Positions 24,202-36,933 of a stretch of DNA of 64,000 nt are shown one piece after another. The DNA comes from Alitta virens (taxonomy: Eukaryota > Annelida > Polychaeta > Phyllodocida > Nereididae). Positions within the stretch are counted from its first letter, which is position 1. Every line of letters starts with the position of its first letter. Under the pieces are notes generated by a model. It ran no database searches, was not told where the DNA came from, and saw nothing but the letters and a program-made list of their open reading frames with translations. Location: NCBI GenBank assembly GCA_932294295.1, contig OW028575.1, positions 38,008,253 through 38,072,252 of the forward strand, in the 5' to 3' direction. The translations under genes and the position numbers were made by a program.

Positions 24202-24440
24202 AAGAAAGAAAGAAAGCAAGAAAGCAAGAAAGCAAGAAAGCAAGAAAGCAAGATAGCAAGATAGCAAGATAGAAAGATAGAAAGATAGAAAGATAGAAAG
24301 ATAGAAAGATAGAAAGAAAGATAGAAAGAAGGATAGAAAGAAAGCATGATGCAAGAAAGATAGAAAGAACGAAAGATAAGAAAGAATGAAAGAAAAAAAA
24401 GAAAGAAAGAAAGACAGAAAGAACGAAAGGAGGAAAGCGT
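24202..24440. repeat. (GAAA)n / (GATA)n compound microsatellite
   Basis: About 240 bp of gaaa, gcaa and gata tetramers in one phase. The Lys/Arg-rich open frame through it is an artefact. Confidence 0.95.
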
Positions 24441-24954
24441 CTTATGTAATGGCAGTTGGTCGCCTCGCTTTGGCTTCTTGTAACGGAAGCCTTTTGAGGC
24501 TTAGAGAATTTGATAGGTTGCTCTTGAGACAGGCGTGCATTTGTCTGCTAACACTGAGAAACCTACCGACCTGCAATGTATTAAGCCTCAGCAAGCCATT
24601 CCTTTTTGCCTGAATTCCCATTAATAATTTCTTGGCAATATTCTTCACAAAAACTCAACACCAGATGAAAAGTTCTTTTTTCCTCCGTTTTTTCCTAATC
24701 ACACACCTAATCTATGTTTCCCCTTTTTATCCTTTCGTCTGAGTCTTGTTTTCAGTCTGTTTGGTTCAAAGGAACAGCAGAATAATCAGTGTTGAAGTGA
24801 CTGTCGGAATTATATTGACTCCCTTTGGGGAGAACTGACGCCTAGGTGACAAATACACCGGTGCCTTCAGAAGAACATTGATGGACCCCGTAGATATTGC
24901 ACTGCAATTGGATTTCAAACAGCAGCTCTGTCAGTGGAGAAACCTAAATGTGTT

Positions 24955-25195
24955 ATGCGGTTTTGGTCTTGTACGAGCATGGTCGTGGGTTCAGATCCAA
25001 CTACAGCAAGAACTGAGTAGATCCTTCTTGAACCACTGCTTCATTCCACCCAGGTGCAAATGTGTACTTGGCTACAGGCAGCAAAAGACGATTGTAGAGT
25101 GCCCCTTCTGTGTAATTGACTGTATACTCCCAAGGAGTTGAGAAAGGCTCAAGCTTGAACTGGCCTGCCAAGAGTGTGATTGTAGAGTTATAGTT
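24955..25195 (+). mobile_element. SINE (family 3), second copy
   Basis: Head: ggtcttgtacgagcatggtc with B-box-like gggttcagatccaac. Body: gtacttggctacaggcagca, agacgattgtagagtgcc, tgagaaaggctcaagct. This aligns with the element at 15925-16165. Confidence 0.7.
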
Positions 25196-25311
25196 GATAC
25201 TATATTGCTAGATAAAATATCTGTATCCTAAAATTTGTTTAATTTACAGAAAGTCACATATTTAAAGTTCAGCATCTAAATTATATTGTCGCATGCAATG
25301 CTGCTTTCCTA

Positions 25312-25425
25312 TAGCTCGGTCAGCCTATATGACCAGCTGCAGTGGACAATTATACATTTACCCCATGGATGGGGTTTTCTACTTGCCCCAGCATAGACTC
25401 AACGTACTGGTGGCCAATTATGATA
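25312..25425 (-). mobile_element. SINE (family 2) fragment, minus strand
   Basis: Segments cagcctatatgaccagctgc, acatttaccccatggatggg and ttgccccagcatagactcaa are the reverse complement of the family 2 tail. Confidence 0.65.
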
Positions 25426-25859
25426 ATCTATTACAATGCATACAGTAACCTTAGTTATGTTGCATATATGCTTTAGGTATGCGGTATGAAATGCTGCTAT
25501 AGTTGTAGCTGTCCATAACTGGCATTGCTGGAGTGTTTGGCATTTGCAGACAGTGGCGCCTCTAACGGGGGGAGTCTAATCCTGTTGATCTCAGGGGAGC
25601 TGGGAGGCTTCCTTCCCTATCTGCTTGTCACTTTGGCCAGACCGGATTCCTGCCAGACTAACTTATCTATGCTGTTATACATGAGCTTCCCATGTAGGTC
25701 CCTAATATACGAGCCCTGGCGTCACACAAGGACTCCATCTGCGTGCCTTGCTAGAGATGGCAGGCCATATGACAGCAACTGTTGGTGCTGCAACCTCCTC
25801 GATCTGAGGAATGCCATACCAGTATGTTTCAATGTCTCAGTGCTACTGGGTCTGCAGCT

Positions 25860-26215
25860 TAACCAGCTTATATGACCATCTGCCAGAGGCATACGAAATG
25901 ATGAGGTGATAAGGTTTGGAGTCCACACCATGTTGCACATTTATCCCGAGGGTGGGATATTTTACTTGCCTCAGCATAAACACTGAGTGTGGCACCTCTT
26001 ATATAAGGTCTCGATCGACATCCCAGATAGCAATCCAAAACGTGTCAGCGTCGTTTCTATATTGGCCGCCTTCGGTACAACATCGTTTCAACATTGCCGA
26101 CATCGCGCCGACTTCGCTACGATTTGGAATGCTATCTGGGATCTATCTAGGATGTAGCTCATGAAGATTGCTCGGGTCAGGGATGGAACTCGGGACCTTC
26201 AGCAGAGCTGGCCAA
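25860..26215 (-). mobile_element. SINE (family 2), minus strand, interrupted by a MITE
   Basis: The left part (agcttatatgaccatctgcc, aggtttggagtccacaccat, atttatcccgagggtgggat) is a reversed family 2 tail. After the MITE at 26020-26142 the SINE continues with gaagattgctcgggtcaggg, atggaactcgggaccttcag toward the tRNA head. The insertion order is therefore SINE first, MITE second. Confidence 0.7.
26020..26142. mobile_element. MITE family C, copy 2 (nested in SINE)
   Basis: Terminal inverted repeats atcccagatagcaatcc and ggaatgctatctgggat bound about 120 bp with a CpG-rich core, in inverse orientation relative to the 20683 copy. It lies inside the SINE at 25860-26215. Confidence 0.8.
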
Positions 26216-26254
26216 TGTGGAATTTGGCGGATGTCTTGCATATCCATCGTTCAA

Positions 26255-26410
26255 ACCTGTTAAGTACAATCCTCCCGGAAAAAAGTGGATAAAACGTCAG
26301 AAAATGCGGATGAGACGTTCTATTATTATTTTTGTCTGATCATGGCGCCTCTTTTTTGCTTTTGCAGTTTTTTCCCATCAATGGTCGATTCCTCATACTT
26401 GTTGGGGGGC
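26255..26410. repeat. Direct repeat, copy 1 (about 150 bp)
   Basis: It starts ttcaaacctgttaagtacaa and runs through gtggataaaacgtcagaaaa, gcggatgagacgttcta, tctgatcatggcgcctcttt, ccatcaatggtcgattcctc. It is nearly identical to 27218-27370. Confidence 0.8.
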
Positions 26411-26784
26411 TGGAGTCTTAGCCATCAGGCCACCCGGCTGCTTATAAACTGAGTGTTGTCTAAATGAATTCTTTCCAATTATACAAATATTTTGTCCGAC
26501 ATTGGGATCCTTCAGTCAAGCTATGTATGATAATCATAGTATTCATTATTATCGTTGTAATAACCATGACATCATGAGGGATTAAATCAAAAAAACTGTT
26601 AAATGCTAAACTGTTTTGATTAAGTTATGTCAGATAGGCTTTTACGATGCTATCTTGTTTGGCTTGGGTATTGTTTTGTACATGTAATTTATAAAGGAAA
26701 CACAAGAGAAAACTACGACATCATGCTCTTAGAATCAAGAGAAAATTGAAGAGCGATTCTATGAAGTTAAACTTTTATTATATA

Positions 26785-26872
26785 CACCACCCTCCAAAAA
26801 TGTATTTCCAATCGAGGCATGTAGACAATGGCCAAAGTGGTCTTATATTTTTGGAAGCGATGTATTTCTATT
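26785..26872. repeat. Small inverted-repeat element (possible MITE)
   Basis: The left end is acaccaccctccaaaaatgt and the right end gtggtcttatatttttgga, which are imperfect inverse copies. Single ends of the same type occur at about 14936 and 35443. Confidence 0.5.
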
Positions 26873-27217
26873 TGTATATCCTGTCATTTTAATTTCTCAT
26901 ATAATCTTATTGATATTTTTATATTTCGTCATGGGCCATCCAAAAACTACATTTGCTGATGATGTTACCGTACAAAATATATTTGAATATGCATCATAGT
27001 GAAGCTTATCTAACTGTGAAGACCATTATATATTTTATTTAGGAGTCGCAACAACAGCGTCATACTGTAGATGGTTTGGAATTAATATGTATTCTGTCTG
27101 ATTAGATCTATTGTATGTGTGAAATCGTACGTGATCGTATGCAATTGCATATGCAGACTCGATCAATGTATTTTTTTTTTCGTTTACTTGTTTTGAGGAA
27201 TACTTTGTCTCGCATCA

Positions 27218-27385
27218 TTCAAACCTGTTGAGTACAATTACTTGGGAAAAAAGTGGATAAAACGTCAGAAAATGCGGATGAGACGTTCTATAATTTTTTT
27301 GTCTGATCATGGCGCCTCTTTTTTGCTTTTGCAGTTTTTTCCCATCAATGGTCGATTCCTCATACTCGGGCGGAGGGGGGGGGGG
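27218..27385. repeat. Direct repeat, copy 2, ending in poly(G)
   Basis: Nearly identical to 26255-26410, then a (G)n run at 27373-27391. The Pro-rich and Gly-rich open frames are products of the run. Confidence 0.8.
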
Positions 27386-27779
27386 GGGGGGAGCTGCCAA
27401 TTCTGGTGTCGATACTTGCTGGGAGAGCTTTTGACAGATTGTCGAAAATTACACTGTCGATTTTTTTTTTTTTTTCACAATTTGGAATTTGATTTATTTT
27501 CTTTCTTTTCATTTCGCTCGGAGTGGATTTTATTTTTCCCCTTTTCGTTCTTCGGATATGAGTCTGGCAGCAAAACTGCAAAAAAAAAGGTGTTATTAGT
27601 CTGATGAATTCTGCGACCCTAACTGTATTTCAGGTGTTGGAAGGTTCAAATATGTTTTTCCTTATTATACCAGTCCATTAGAACACAGCAAAGGTGATTT
27701 TTAATATCAGTCATCTTGCATATAGTAAAAAATCACAGATCTATATTCTTTCATAACTTCACGGTGCTAGTCTAGCCAG

Positions 27780-28240
27780 AAGCGGAAACAAAGAGAAATT
27801 CCGATTTGGTTTCCATGGCAACAAACATGAGGTCGATGTTGGATGCTTTTTGTGGGAACTTCCTTCCTGGTCGCCCTTTGCATCCTGGTGCCATTAACCT
27901 CCTGAGGCTTAAATATTCGAGAGATAGCGCAGGGAGTTCTTTTGAATCGCATCTGCCAATGATATCCCTCCTAATGCATCCTCCCAAAAAGCCATGTTTC
28001 AAATGTTTTTATTGGCCAAGTGGTTGCTGCTGCTGCTGCTGATGCTGATGATGCTGTAATGCATTTGCATCTTCATCCAAAACCATTCATCACCAGACAG
28101 AGGATGCGAGTCTGCTGGAAACATCGCCAGAATCTGGCAGATCCGCTCAGCCGTGGTTTCCTGTGAGATGAGATGGTCACCAACCATGACATCTATATTC
28201 GGTAAAAATATAAGATGAAGACTATATCCAGTCAAACATT
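27780..28240. promoter_or_regulatory. Possible cis-regulatory segment (RFX X-box, octamer)
   Basis: At 27809-27822 lies gtttccatggcaac, an exact palindromic X-box of the type bound by RFX factors. At 28063-28070 is the POU octamer atttgcat. A ttttattggcc motif and a CTG run lie between them. These are single-sequence motif matches in a gene-poor stretch; no promoter or exon is visible. Enhancer function is inference only. Confidence 0.25.
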
Positions 28241-29135
28241 AAACCTACCAACGACGACTGGTATTGTATGGTCACCTGTTGTAAAAGGCCACTTCTAAAG
28301 TTTCTTCTTAAATTCTGCATTTTCCTTGCATGTTTAGGACTACTAAACGACTACCTGTCCTAAACGACTACTTCCTTAACGACTACCTCTCTTAAACAGC
28401 CAGTTATCAATTCCATTGGTGACCGCTTTAATGACCAGTCTCAGAGAAAACCATACAGAGTGGTTCGGATGAGGTTCTCAGATTTTCAATCCAGCAGTAC
28501 CTTTCCTGGGTAAGAATTTTCTAAATTTTTACTTGAAAATGAAGTCAGAATTCTTAAATTGTATTTAGTTTTTCTACAGGAGCATCTTAAATTATGTACC
28601 TTTTGGAGCCATTTTTCACATAAATTTGATCTGTCGCAACGGCAAAAATACCTATCTCTGAGGCTTCATTTAATTTGGACAAAACTCTCAGAAATGTGCA
28701 AAAATGGTTTCAAATGATGACAACATTTATTCTGTACAAGAAAATACTCCCATATTTTGATTTTATCTAAAACGTAATTTCTGATAGGCATTTATTAAAT
28801 GGCTGATCTAACCATTTTCATTATTACTGAAATTAATACCAAGTTGACGTATATCAATATTTTCTAAAGTATCACTTTTAAATAGAGAATATTGAAGAAA
28901 AAATGAGAAAAAAGGCATTTGTTCAGAGGATATAGTTCTGCCATATGCAAACTTTTTGGATATACTTTATTGTTGTGTGGCTTTAACATTCAGGCAATTT
29001 GCGAGAGAGTATCTGTTATAGATATTCTAAGCAATGACTGAACTGTATCCTTTCACCAAAATAATACTGTGACTGAAAAAAGGTGTGTGTACACACCTTA
29101 CAATTAGCGAGATTCTGGTACTAAAATTCTATGTA
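28240..29135. other. Non-coding, no gene seen
   Basis: A small tandem taaacgactacct motif occurs at about 28340-28395. Otherwise AT-rich sequence without supported features. Confidence 0.4.
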
Positions 29136-29139
29136 AGTT

Positions 29140-29372
29140 CTTGTCTACCTACGTATTGACTATTTGCAGCGCACTTGATAAGGTCAATTGAAACTTTGCC
29201 AATTAGACTGTTACTAATTGTCTCATCAAAGGTATACATTTTTTGTCACTTTTGACAGATGTAATAGAATTAGAACAAAGTGTATGTCGCGTGCAAGTAC
29301 ATGCATGTCGTGTGCAAGTACATGCATGTCGTGTGCAAGTACACGCAGTTACAGTTTTTCCACCACTACATG
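29140..29372. mobile_element. MITE family B copy
   Basis: It contains ctatttgcagcgcacttgat, aaggtcaattgaaactttgc and taattgtctcatcaaaggta, and ends in tttttccaccactaca. A three-unit repeat gtgcaagtacatgcatgtc lies inside at about 29290-29345. Confidence 0.6.
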
Positions 29373-29709
29373 CTAGTTTCGTAAAATCCTGTTTTTGAAG
29401 TTTCACACGAAAGTAATAAAACTTGAGCGCTGAATTTGCATGTCATCATTATACTACCCCCAGATGCACGGAAGAAACAACAGCAGCATGGGTGAACGGG
29501 CGGAAAAGCAACATAGCACAATGGTCTACTGGGTGCTTCTGACTCGCAAAAACATTTCGAAGTAATGGATGGTTTTGAAAAAAGAAAGAAAATAGCTGTA
29601 CATACGACTCAAAATGATTGGTGTGGAGTTGCCTTCAATTTTTGTTCCCTGTAATTTTACATACAGATTTGTTGAAAGAGTGAATTATATATTGTAGTGT
29701 AGGGAATTA

Positions 29710-29904
29710 CAGCCAATTTCACAGATTTGGTAGCTAAACTCCAGAGCATGTAATCATATCAGTTCCAGATGACGTCATGTTAATGCCGGACTCCCACTGG
29801 TTAAAGCAGTCCCTGTGCCAATGAGAGCCCTGCATCCACATGATGTCCTCTGAAGCAGCTCACTCTGCTCTGGAATTAAGTTTCCAAGTATGTGAAATTG
29901 GCTG
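29710..29904. mobile_element. MITE family A, copy 2
   Basis: It begins CAGCCAATTTCACAG and ends tgtgaaattggctg, flanked by TA at 29708-29709 and 29905-29906. It shares the internal gatgacgtcatg segment with copies 1 and 3. Confidence 0.85.
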
Positions 29905-29965
29905 TAATAGTACAACAGACACAGTTGTAATGTGCAAACCAACTGATATGAACCCTAGCTGGGAA

Positions 29966-30565
29966 AATTTATATATATATATATATATATATAGATTTTA
30001 TTGACATGTAAAATATCATAAGTGATACATATGTCATTCAGTTAAAAAATAGCATGAAAGAGACATTAATGTAAATACAGAAAGCAATAAAATTTCAATA
30101 ATCAAGGTTCCAGCCACCAAGTTAACTATTAATACGTGTTTAAAATCCACATACACAATAAAAAAAATACAAGCTGCTAATAAAAACATTTCACTCTCAA
30201 AGTCCAAAACATGACAAGCACATCATAACTAATAAACTAATAAACTAAATTAATAACTGTGTGGATACAGGAGATGGTTTTCTCTACACATCGGCTTGAA
30301 GGAGAAACTTTCCTAAACTATTTAATATACTCAGGTTCCTTGTTTGTCATTATTGCTGTAAACTTAGTTATATCATCTAGAGACAAGAAGTTGTTAATAA
30401 ATTTAGTTGCATTCAAAAAAAGGTTAACACGGTGTTGCTCATTACCAGGACAGACTATCAAACAGTGAATTTCGTCTTCTACAAAGTTTAACGTACACTT
30501 TTCACATATTCTATTTAGTGCGGGGATTATTGGTTTATGGTGTCGACCTGTTTCAATCTTCTACT
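29966..30565 (-). mobile_element. LINE 3' end fragment, second copy
   Basis: The minus strand from about 30564 to 30318 encodes the C-terminal Cys/His segment of the LINE at 714-2297 (ETGRHHKPI, NRICEKCT, VEDEIHCLIVC) and ends at an intact stop at 30318-30320. A 3' UTR then runs to a (TA)n run at about 29968-29992, with attttattgac next to the run as in the first copy. Everything upstream of the Cys/His segment is missing. Confidence 0.75.
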
Positions 30566-30569
30566 AGCT

Positions 30570-32765
30570 ATATAGTAAGCTTATGCATATAATTCATACT
30601 AGTATTCTTTAGCTATAGCTTCCAATAGGCAGGTTTAGCTAGATTGTTTGGTTTAGTGGCAGGTAGCAGGATTTTCAGGTACAGTGGACTAGCTAAGTCA
30701 AGCTTGAAAATGACTGAACGTTTATTTTTGGGAGTACTGTATAAATTGCCTCAGAACTGTTTGGAGTCTTTGTGGCATTCCTTCACTGACTGCAGTTACA
30801 GAGAGTTGGCTGTGATTTAGTTGGCCAGATACCAAACGAGTTTTTTAGAGACTGCCACAGAGTGAAGAGGAACTTTGGAGGTAGGAAAGGGCAGGAGGTG
30901 CTAGGAAAGGCGCCTTGTAGCACACCGATTGCTTTATTCGCTCAGTTTGATGTAGACAGGCCAACAATCGCATATGCGCCTGTATTGTCCGCTCTTTTGA
31001 GGGCCTTACAGACTGGCTGGGCCAAGAAAAAATTCCTTTGTCGGCCTACACATGCCAACGGCGTTTGTGCGATCTGCCAAAAATGATTGTCCCCTAAAAG
31101 CTGCTTGTCCCTGGAATGGATTGCCAGCCGCCTAAATTGCCTTCCGGGACATCCGGGTTAGTGCGCAAATGCCACACTTTTATTTAGTCCAATAAAACGT
31201 GGAAAGTGCAAAATATTCAAACAGGGTGTGTCACACTGTGTAAGTACAGTTAGCTGTATAATTTACATACTATTGCGTAGATTCTAATACTGTTGGAGAT
31301 AATTTTTTGGAGTCGCTCTTGAGTAATATTAGGTTGGGGGGGGGGGGGCAACACAGTAACGGCACACCCTGTCTTGCGGGTGCCCCATATTGCATTTACT
31401 ATTAATAAATGCTAATGTCTTGTAAATATAATGATGAAATATAGTTTATCTAATAGTATGTAATATAAAATAAATGATTCTGAGTTCTGAGATTGTGCCT
31501 GAATTTGTACCAAGTCCACTGTCATTGGCAAGTTTTGCATATATTTTAATTGCAACTGTTTCTGAACCACCAACATTCAACGGTCTGTCTCAATTGTCAA
31601 TAAAATACTCACCTGCATAGTGTTTCCTATACGACACATGTATGGATACATCTGTATACCTCTCGTATCTTGTGTTTGCTTCTTGGTAGATGAATAAGTC
31701 GCTTTCCCAGTGCTTTCCAAAGAGAGACATTTGAGTCCAGTTCTCATCACAGCCAAATGTATCTTCCTATATCTTCTCTTGGTTAGATGGACATACCATC
31801 AAGTAATTTGTGACATCGATACAGGTAAACTAAATCGCACTGTACATTAAGTCAATGTTCCCAGGGGCACGGATCTGAACTGTATTTTTATATATTGGTG
31901 AATGTTTCATTGCCATGGATAATATATTGGCATCAACGAAATCAATGTTTGAAAGCACAAACTTCAATACTTATTATATTGTACTAAATCATGTTAGTGA
32001 CATTTGACGGTTTTGATGACGAAACTGCCTTTAACATGGATGCATGAGTGTGACAATTTCGCACAATTATGATTTGGATTGGTTGGTTTTTTCACGTAAA
32101 TGCCATGCTACGGTCGTCTACAACCTCTTGATTGATTGATCATGTTGATGAAATAAATATATCTATTCAGGCTAGCAATTCAGATACTAACTCAATTAAT
32201 AGACAAAGCACCTTAGCAACTCTTAAAACCTACTATGCTTATGAAGCACACTGACCATCACCCAGTTCCAACTGACCTGCGGGCATCTTTGACCAGATAG
32301 TTGGGCGGGTCCTGATTTAGACGGACATCAGATGAGGCAGGACCAAGATGGCTGCCTGGGGTGCCCTGACCAGTGGCTTGTGACGGCCAAGAGCTTTAAT
32401 GGTAACTGGCAGTTTCAGGGTTTTTGACAAGAACCAGCCGGCCCCATTATGTGATCATGGAAGCAGATCTGCCCATCATCACAGCCCCTAAGCCTATTTG
32501 GCCAAGAGCTACTTGCAACTTACTTGCAACTAGCTCCCTACTGGTTTTCTTATTTCGCCTGCATGGTGTCTATCATTGCCTTGCTCTAAATATGCACATC
32601 GTGTTTTTGCAACAAACTGAATGAATATCTGTAAGGTTTTGCATGCAATTTTAACTGTTATATTTTGGCCACTTCAGAGATGCTGACTGTCCATTATTAT
32701 AAGGCTCATTGTACCTCAGTCTTTATCCAAGTGATCAAATGATCAATAAAAGTTTCTGAAAGTCA
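30570..32765. other. Non-coding; short dispersed repeat at 31185-31235
   Basis: No gene is supported. The segment tagtccaataaaacgtggaa, agtgcaaaatattcaaacag at about 31185-31235 recurs at about 32935-32985. A poly(G) run lies at about 31336-31348. Confidence 0.45.
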
Positions 32766-32769
32766 TGGA

Positions 32770-33163
32770 CTACTGAATTTAATGGTATTTTTTAAATAAA
32801 TCCTGGATTGCCTGTTACAATTCTGTAAGATAGGTTGTAGTTCATATGCGGTGGTGGAAATACGTTTTGCTCTCCAGATACATTTTGCTATCCTCCAAAT
32901 AGTATTAAAATATATATGTTTATAAAAAAAATGTTAGTCCAATAAAACGTGGAAACTGCAAAATATTCAAACAGGGTTTGTTACGTAATATTAAGCAGTA
33001 ACGAAATGAGACAATCAAAAGCAGTCTAATTGGCTCATTTTCCATCGACCTTACCAAGAGCACTGTGTAGGTAAGCAAGAACTAGAATTTAAAAAAAAAT
33101 ACACCAATATCTTGCTTATTTAATGGTTTTCAAAAAAAAAAACAAGTTTCCGCCACTGTACAG
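32770..33163. mobile_element. MITE family B-like copy
   Basis: It contains gttcatatgcggtggtggaa on the left, caatcaaaagcagtctaatt and ccatcgaccttaccaagagc in the middle, and tttccgccactgta at the right end. It parallels 33640-33969 block for block. Confidence 0.6.
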
Positions 33164-33639
33164 TATGTGTGCGTTAACGACGGAGAAGCTCATCGGTAAT
33201 TTGCAGCCATTTTATATTCTCTATCAACGAATCACATTTTCCATCCATCACTCTAGCATTTCCTTATCTTTGCCCATTCATTAGCATTGGCGTTTAGATT
33301 TCACAATAATTACCACCAAATTGGCAATATTTGCCCAGATGTTATATCATTCACTCCTTATCGCCAACTTATATGTTGGTTTTTGTCCGCTATCTGGGCC
33401 CTTCACGCCGTGGGAATGACAATAGAGCTGATAAAAACTTCTACTGCAGCAAAGATTCCTCAAGTTCATTATTCATCAGTTGCCTGTCTCTCTTCTCTCT
33501 TTTTTGTTTTTCCTCATATCATATATATGTGTTGCATTAGGATGCTGCCGCGGCTATGAACTTCTATGAACTGCGTGCTTAAAACGGCTCAACGTACACT
33601 ACTAGAAATATGTAAAACTGTCTGTGGGATCATTTACTG

Positions 33640-33969
33640 TTTCTGGAAGTACAGGTATTTCTCAATGAATCCCGGAAAGCCTGCACGATTCCATTAAGAT
33701 AGATCACAGTTCATATACGGTTGTGGAAATAGGCTTTTAAATACATTTTGTTCATTCCAAATTGTATCAAATTCGTTTACAAACAAATTGTATAACTGTG
33801 CTGAGAAGATCAAGAGCAGTCTTATCGCTAAACTTCCCATTGACCTCATCACTAGCATTTGCAAAATAGTACTCATGTATGTGGACGAAAACTTAATAAA
33901 TTATAATCATTTATACACCAATATCTTGCTCGTTTAATTAGTGTGCATAGACTGTTTTCCACCACTGTA
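33640..33969. mobile_element. MITE family B-like copy
   Basis: Blocks gttcatatacggttgtggaa, aagatcaagagcagtcttat, cccattgacctcatcactag, caatatcttgctcgtttaat, and right end ttttccaccactgta. It is a close relative of 32770-33163. Confidence 0.6.
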
Positions 33970-33974
33970 TATAG

Positions 33975-36140
33975 TGTCTCAGTAGTCTGTGTTACTTTCC
34001 ATTTTGCCGCACATCTTCTAATGGGGCTATAGTTCAATTAAAACCCCTAATGGGGAATTGTACTGGACGTGACAGACGTTGGGTTGGGGACTCTTAGGCC
34101 AGTGAATTAAGGGTTCATTAAAAGGCCAAGTAGCCTGAATGAGGCCAAGGATAATGGGGAAGAGGCTGGCCAGTTATTGTGGTCCTTTTAATGATACTCA
34201 ACTGAAGCAGCAGCAGCAGCAACAGTAGCAGCAGCAGCAAGTGAGTGCAACGGAGATGGGAGTGCACCAGCGTGTCAAGCATCAGATGCCAAACCATCAT
34301 TTTTCTTCTTTATCTACTGCGTTCACATTTCAAAGGCTCTTGATCTCATAATACGGGCTGACCTGCTGGCTTTTTTGTGAGCATCCTGCCTGCCACATGA
34401 AAGGCCTGAGACAAGGAGCTGCATTGTGTCCGCTGTATCTGTGACATTGTGCAAGGATAAACACCTGTTTATCTTTGGCCCTTGTGATTCGGGGCATGTC
34501 CCCTGGCCATTGTTGCTCGTCTCATCTAAAGTAGCGCACTGTCCCACTTTCTGTATGGGGGCTTTCCTCTCAGCCAAAATGAAAGAGCCTGTTCCTTTTG
34601 TTGCCTTTTCAACTGTATTGTTTGAGTGAGCTCTTTCTAAAATCATTCAACAAAGGGATCCTTTGAAATATGTTTATTGTGTACAGAAAAAAAGAAAGCT
34701 GATCTTCCAATGGATAGCCTTTCCAGAACAAGCTGGGGCAACTGTTGATAAATGCATTGCAACTTGAAAATCCATGAAGCTAACATAAGTGTACTATCAT
34801 TTGATGTGTAATTTTTTTTATATTAAACTTATATAAGCACTCCAGAAACGCCACATTACACACAAATTGCAGTCTGTCATCTGTCATCTGTCCTGTATGA
34901 TAGATTGCCAAACTTGTCTTCTGGCATCGATCCCAAGATGGCATCATTTGGAAGACCTATTAAGAGATCAGTTTATGATCATGAAGTAGAATTTTACCAT
35001 CATTAATCTTCATTTGAAGTACCTTGACACACGTTTTAGTTTTTGTCTCATGCAAGAATATAATCTACACAAGGGCCCTAGGAAGCCTCTGGAGCTCTAA
35101 TCTCCAAGCTAATTGAGTCACCAGGAATTTGCATGGCAATGACTTGGTGGTTTGTGCTAGTCTCTGATCCACTGCAGTAAGTCTGGTTCATTGTTAGGAC
35201 TAGATTTAATTGAACTAAGTATAAGCAGAAGAGACAAGATAAAACTATTAGAACTTCAAGAGAAAAACCAAGCACACAAGGGATGTAGGGGAGATACAAT
35301 GCTGTATCAATCCATGCCTTGGCACAGGAGACCACTAGGATTTCTGTCTATTTATTTCTTTGTTTATTCCGAACAAACCATAAAAATGAGATCTTTTACT
35401 TGCATGCTAAAAACTAAGTATTGAAGTTTTATCATAAATACACCACCCTCCAAAAATATAAGACCACTTTAACTACTGTCTATATTCTCAAGAGGTCTCA
35501 TGTCTTTAGAGGGGGGTTTACAAGTGTCTTGTAGTTTGTGGGAAATGTGGGTGGGAGAGATGTAGACTAGACAGCTGTTGATAAAAGGCAGTAAAGGAAA
35601 GAGGGGGGGGGGGAGTAGCAAGGACTGTGGTTGGTGAGGCTCCTAAGCAGATAGACCAGTTGTCTTTATTCCTTCTTCTTTTCAACTTATCATCCTGAGA
35701 CAGACGTTCGGCTAAGTCTCTTCTAATTGCAATCTGCACACAAGCCACAATTGCCTTTTCTGCCAAATTACTCCTGCCTTCTATGCTTGTCCTTTTAAAG
35801 TCATCATCGTTGCTGTCGCAGCAGCATTTTTGAGTGCATAGGATGGAGGTTCGGATGCGAACATAAATGTCTGCCTCTTTATATCATCCCAAATGAAATG
35901 TTGCAGCAATTGAAGAGAAAAATTGGATGAGGCAAAGACTACGAATCGACCTAAGCACACAAATGCTGGTGGTATATCTAGTTCAAAGACCCAGTAGAAG
36001 CATGGATAACAGTTCTACTTACAATGTACATAGTCTTTTTGTTGAAAGTGCTGCTGTTACTACGTATTTTATAAAGGGAGAATATACGGACAGCTGCCAA
36101 AACTACATATGATTTCCACAATGCTAGTATATGACAGAAT
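33975..36140. other. Non-coding, no gene seen
   Basis: A (CAG)n-type run lies at about 34206-34240 and a poly(G) run at about 35602-35613. A family of short ends (accaccctccaaaaatataa) occurs at about 35443. No gene is supported. Confidence 0.4.
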
Positions 36141-36142
36141 AC

Positions 36143-36368
36143 GACAGCATAGCATAGAATAGCATATTTCAACAACATAGCAGACATATATATAGCATAA
36201 TTATACGGCAAAATATAGCATAGCTCTCAAAACTTGATATGCATTTTACAACGCTAGTAGAAGACGGAGTACAGTAACATAGCATAGCATACACACCATA
36301 GCATAGCATAGCACACCATAGTATAGAACAGCACAGCACAGCATAGCACAGTATAGCATACCATAGCA
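36143..36368. repeat. (AGCAT)n short tandem repeat, interrupted
   Basis: Repeats of agcat / agcac in two blocks, with a more complex stretch between. Cys/Tyr/Met-rich reverse open frames are artefacts. Confidence 0.85.
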
Positions 36369-36933
36369 GACCAGTTTCAGTTTGCCCCATTGGTTTGGAT
36401 AAGAATCAACGTTTTCATTCTCTCTAGATCTGGCAGGCAAATAACTAATCAAACACGAGATTAATTTTATTGAGGATTGTAACAGTCCCGATGGGAATGC
36501 CACTTGAACTTTGAGAAAGGCCATTAAAACAAAATCAACTTTGTTTCATAAGACATTAATCCTTGGAGCTAATTTCCTGTGGCTGGCGAGGAAACGATTC
36601 AGATCAGATTTGTATTTTCCGGATATTACTGGGCTCAGAGCAAACTGTTTCGTCATAGATTGTCTTGTTTCATCCCAAAAGGCTTTTTCCATTGCATTGG
36701 ACCACCTGATACTTTGTGATGTCTTGTTGTGTCGTGGTAAATGTTTTTTTTTTTTTTTGTAGTCAATCGCTACCGAAACACATTAAACAGAAGCCAATTG
36801 TTGTTATTAAAATGCCACCCCCGCATTCTACATATGGAAAGGTGACAGACCAAATTTCTGTGCAAGTTGAAAGTCTGCACTTAAGAAACAGTTGACCATA
36901 TATCCTGCTGCACATTTGTTGTCACTGAAATTC

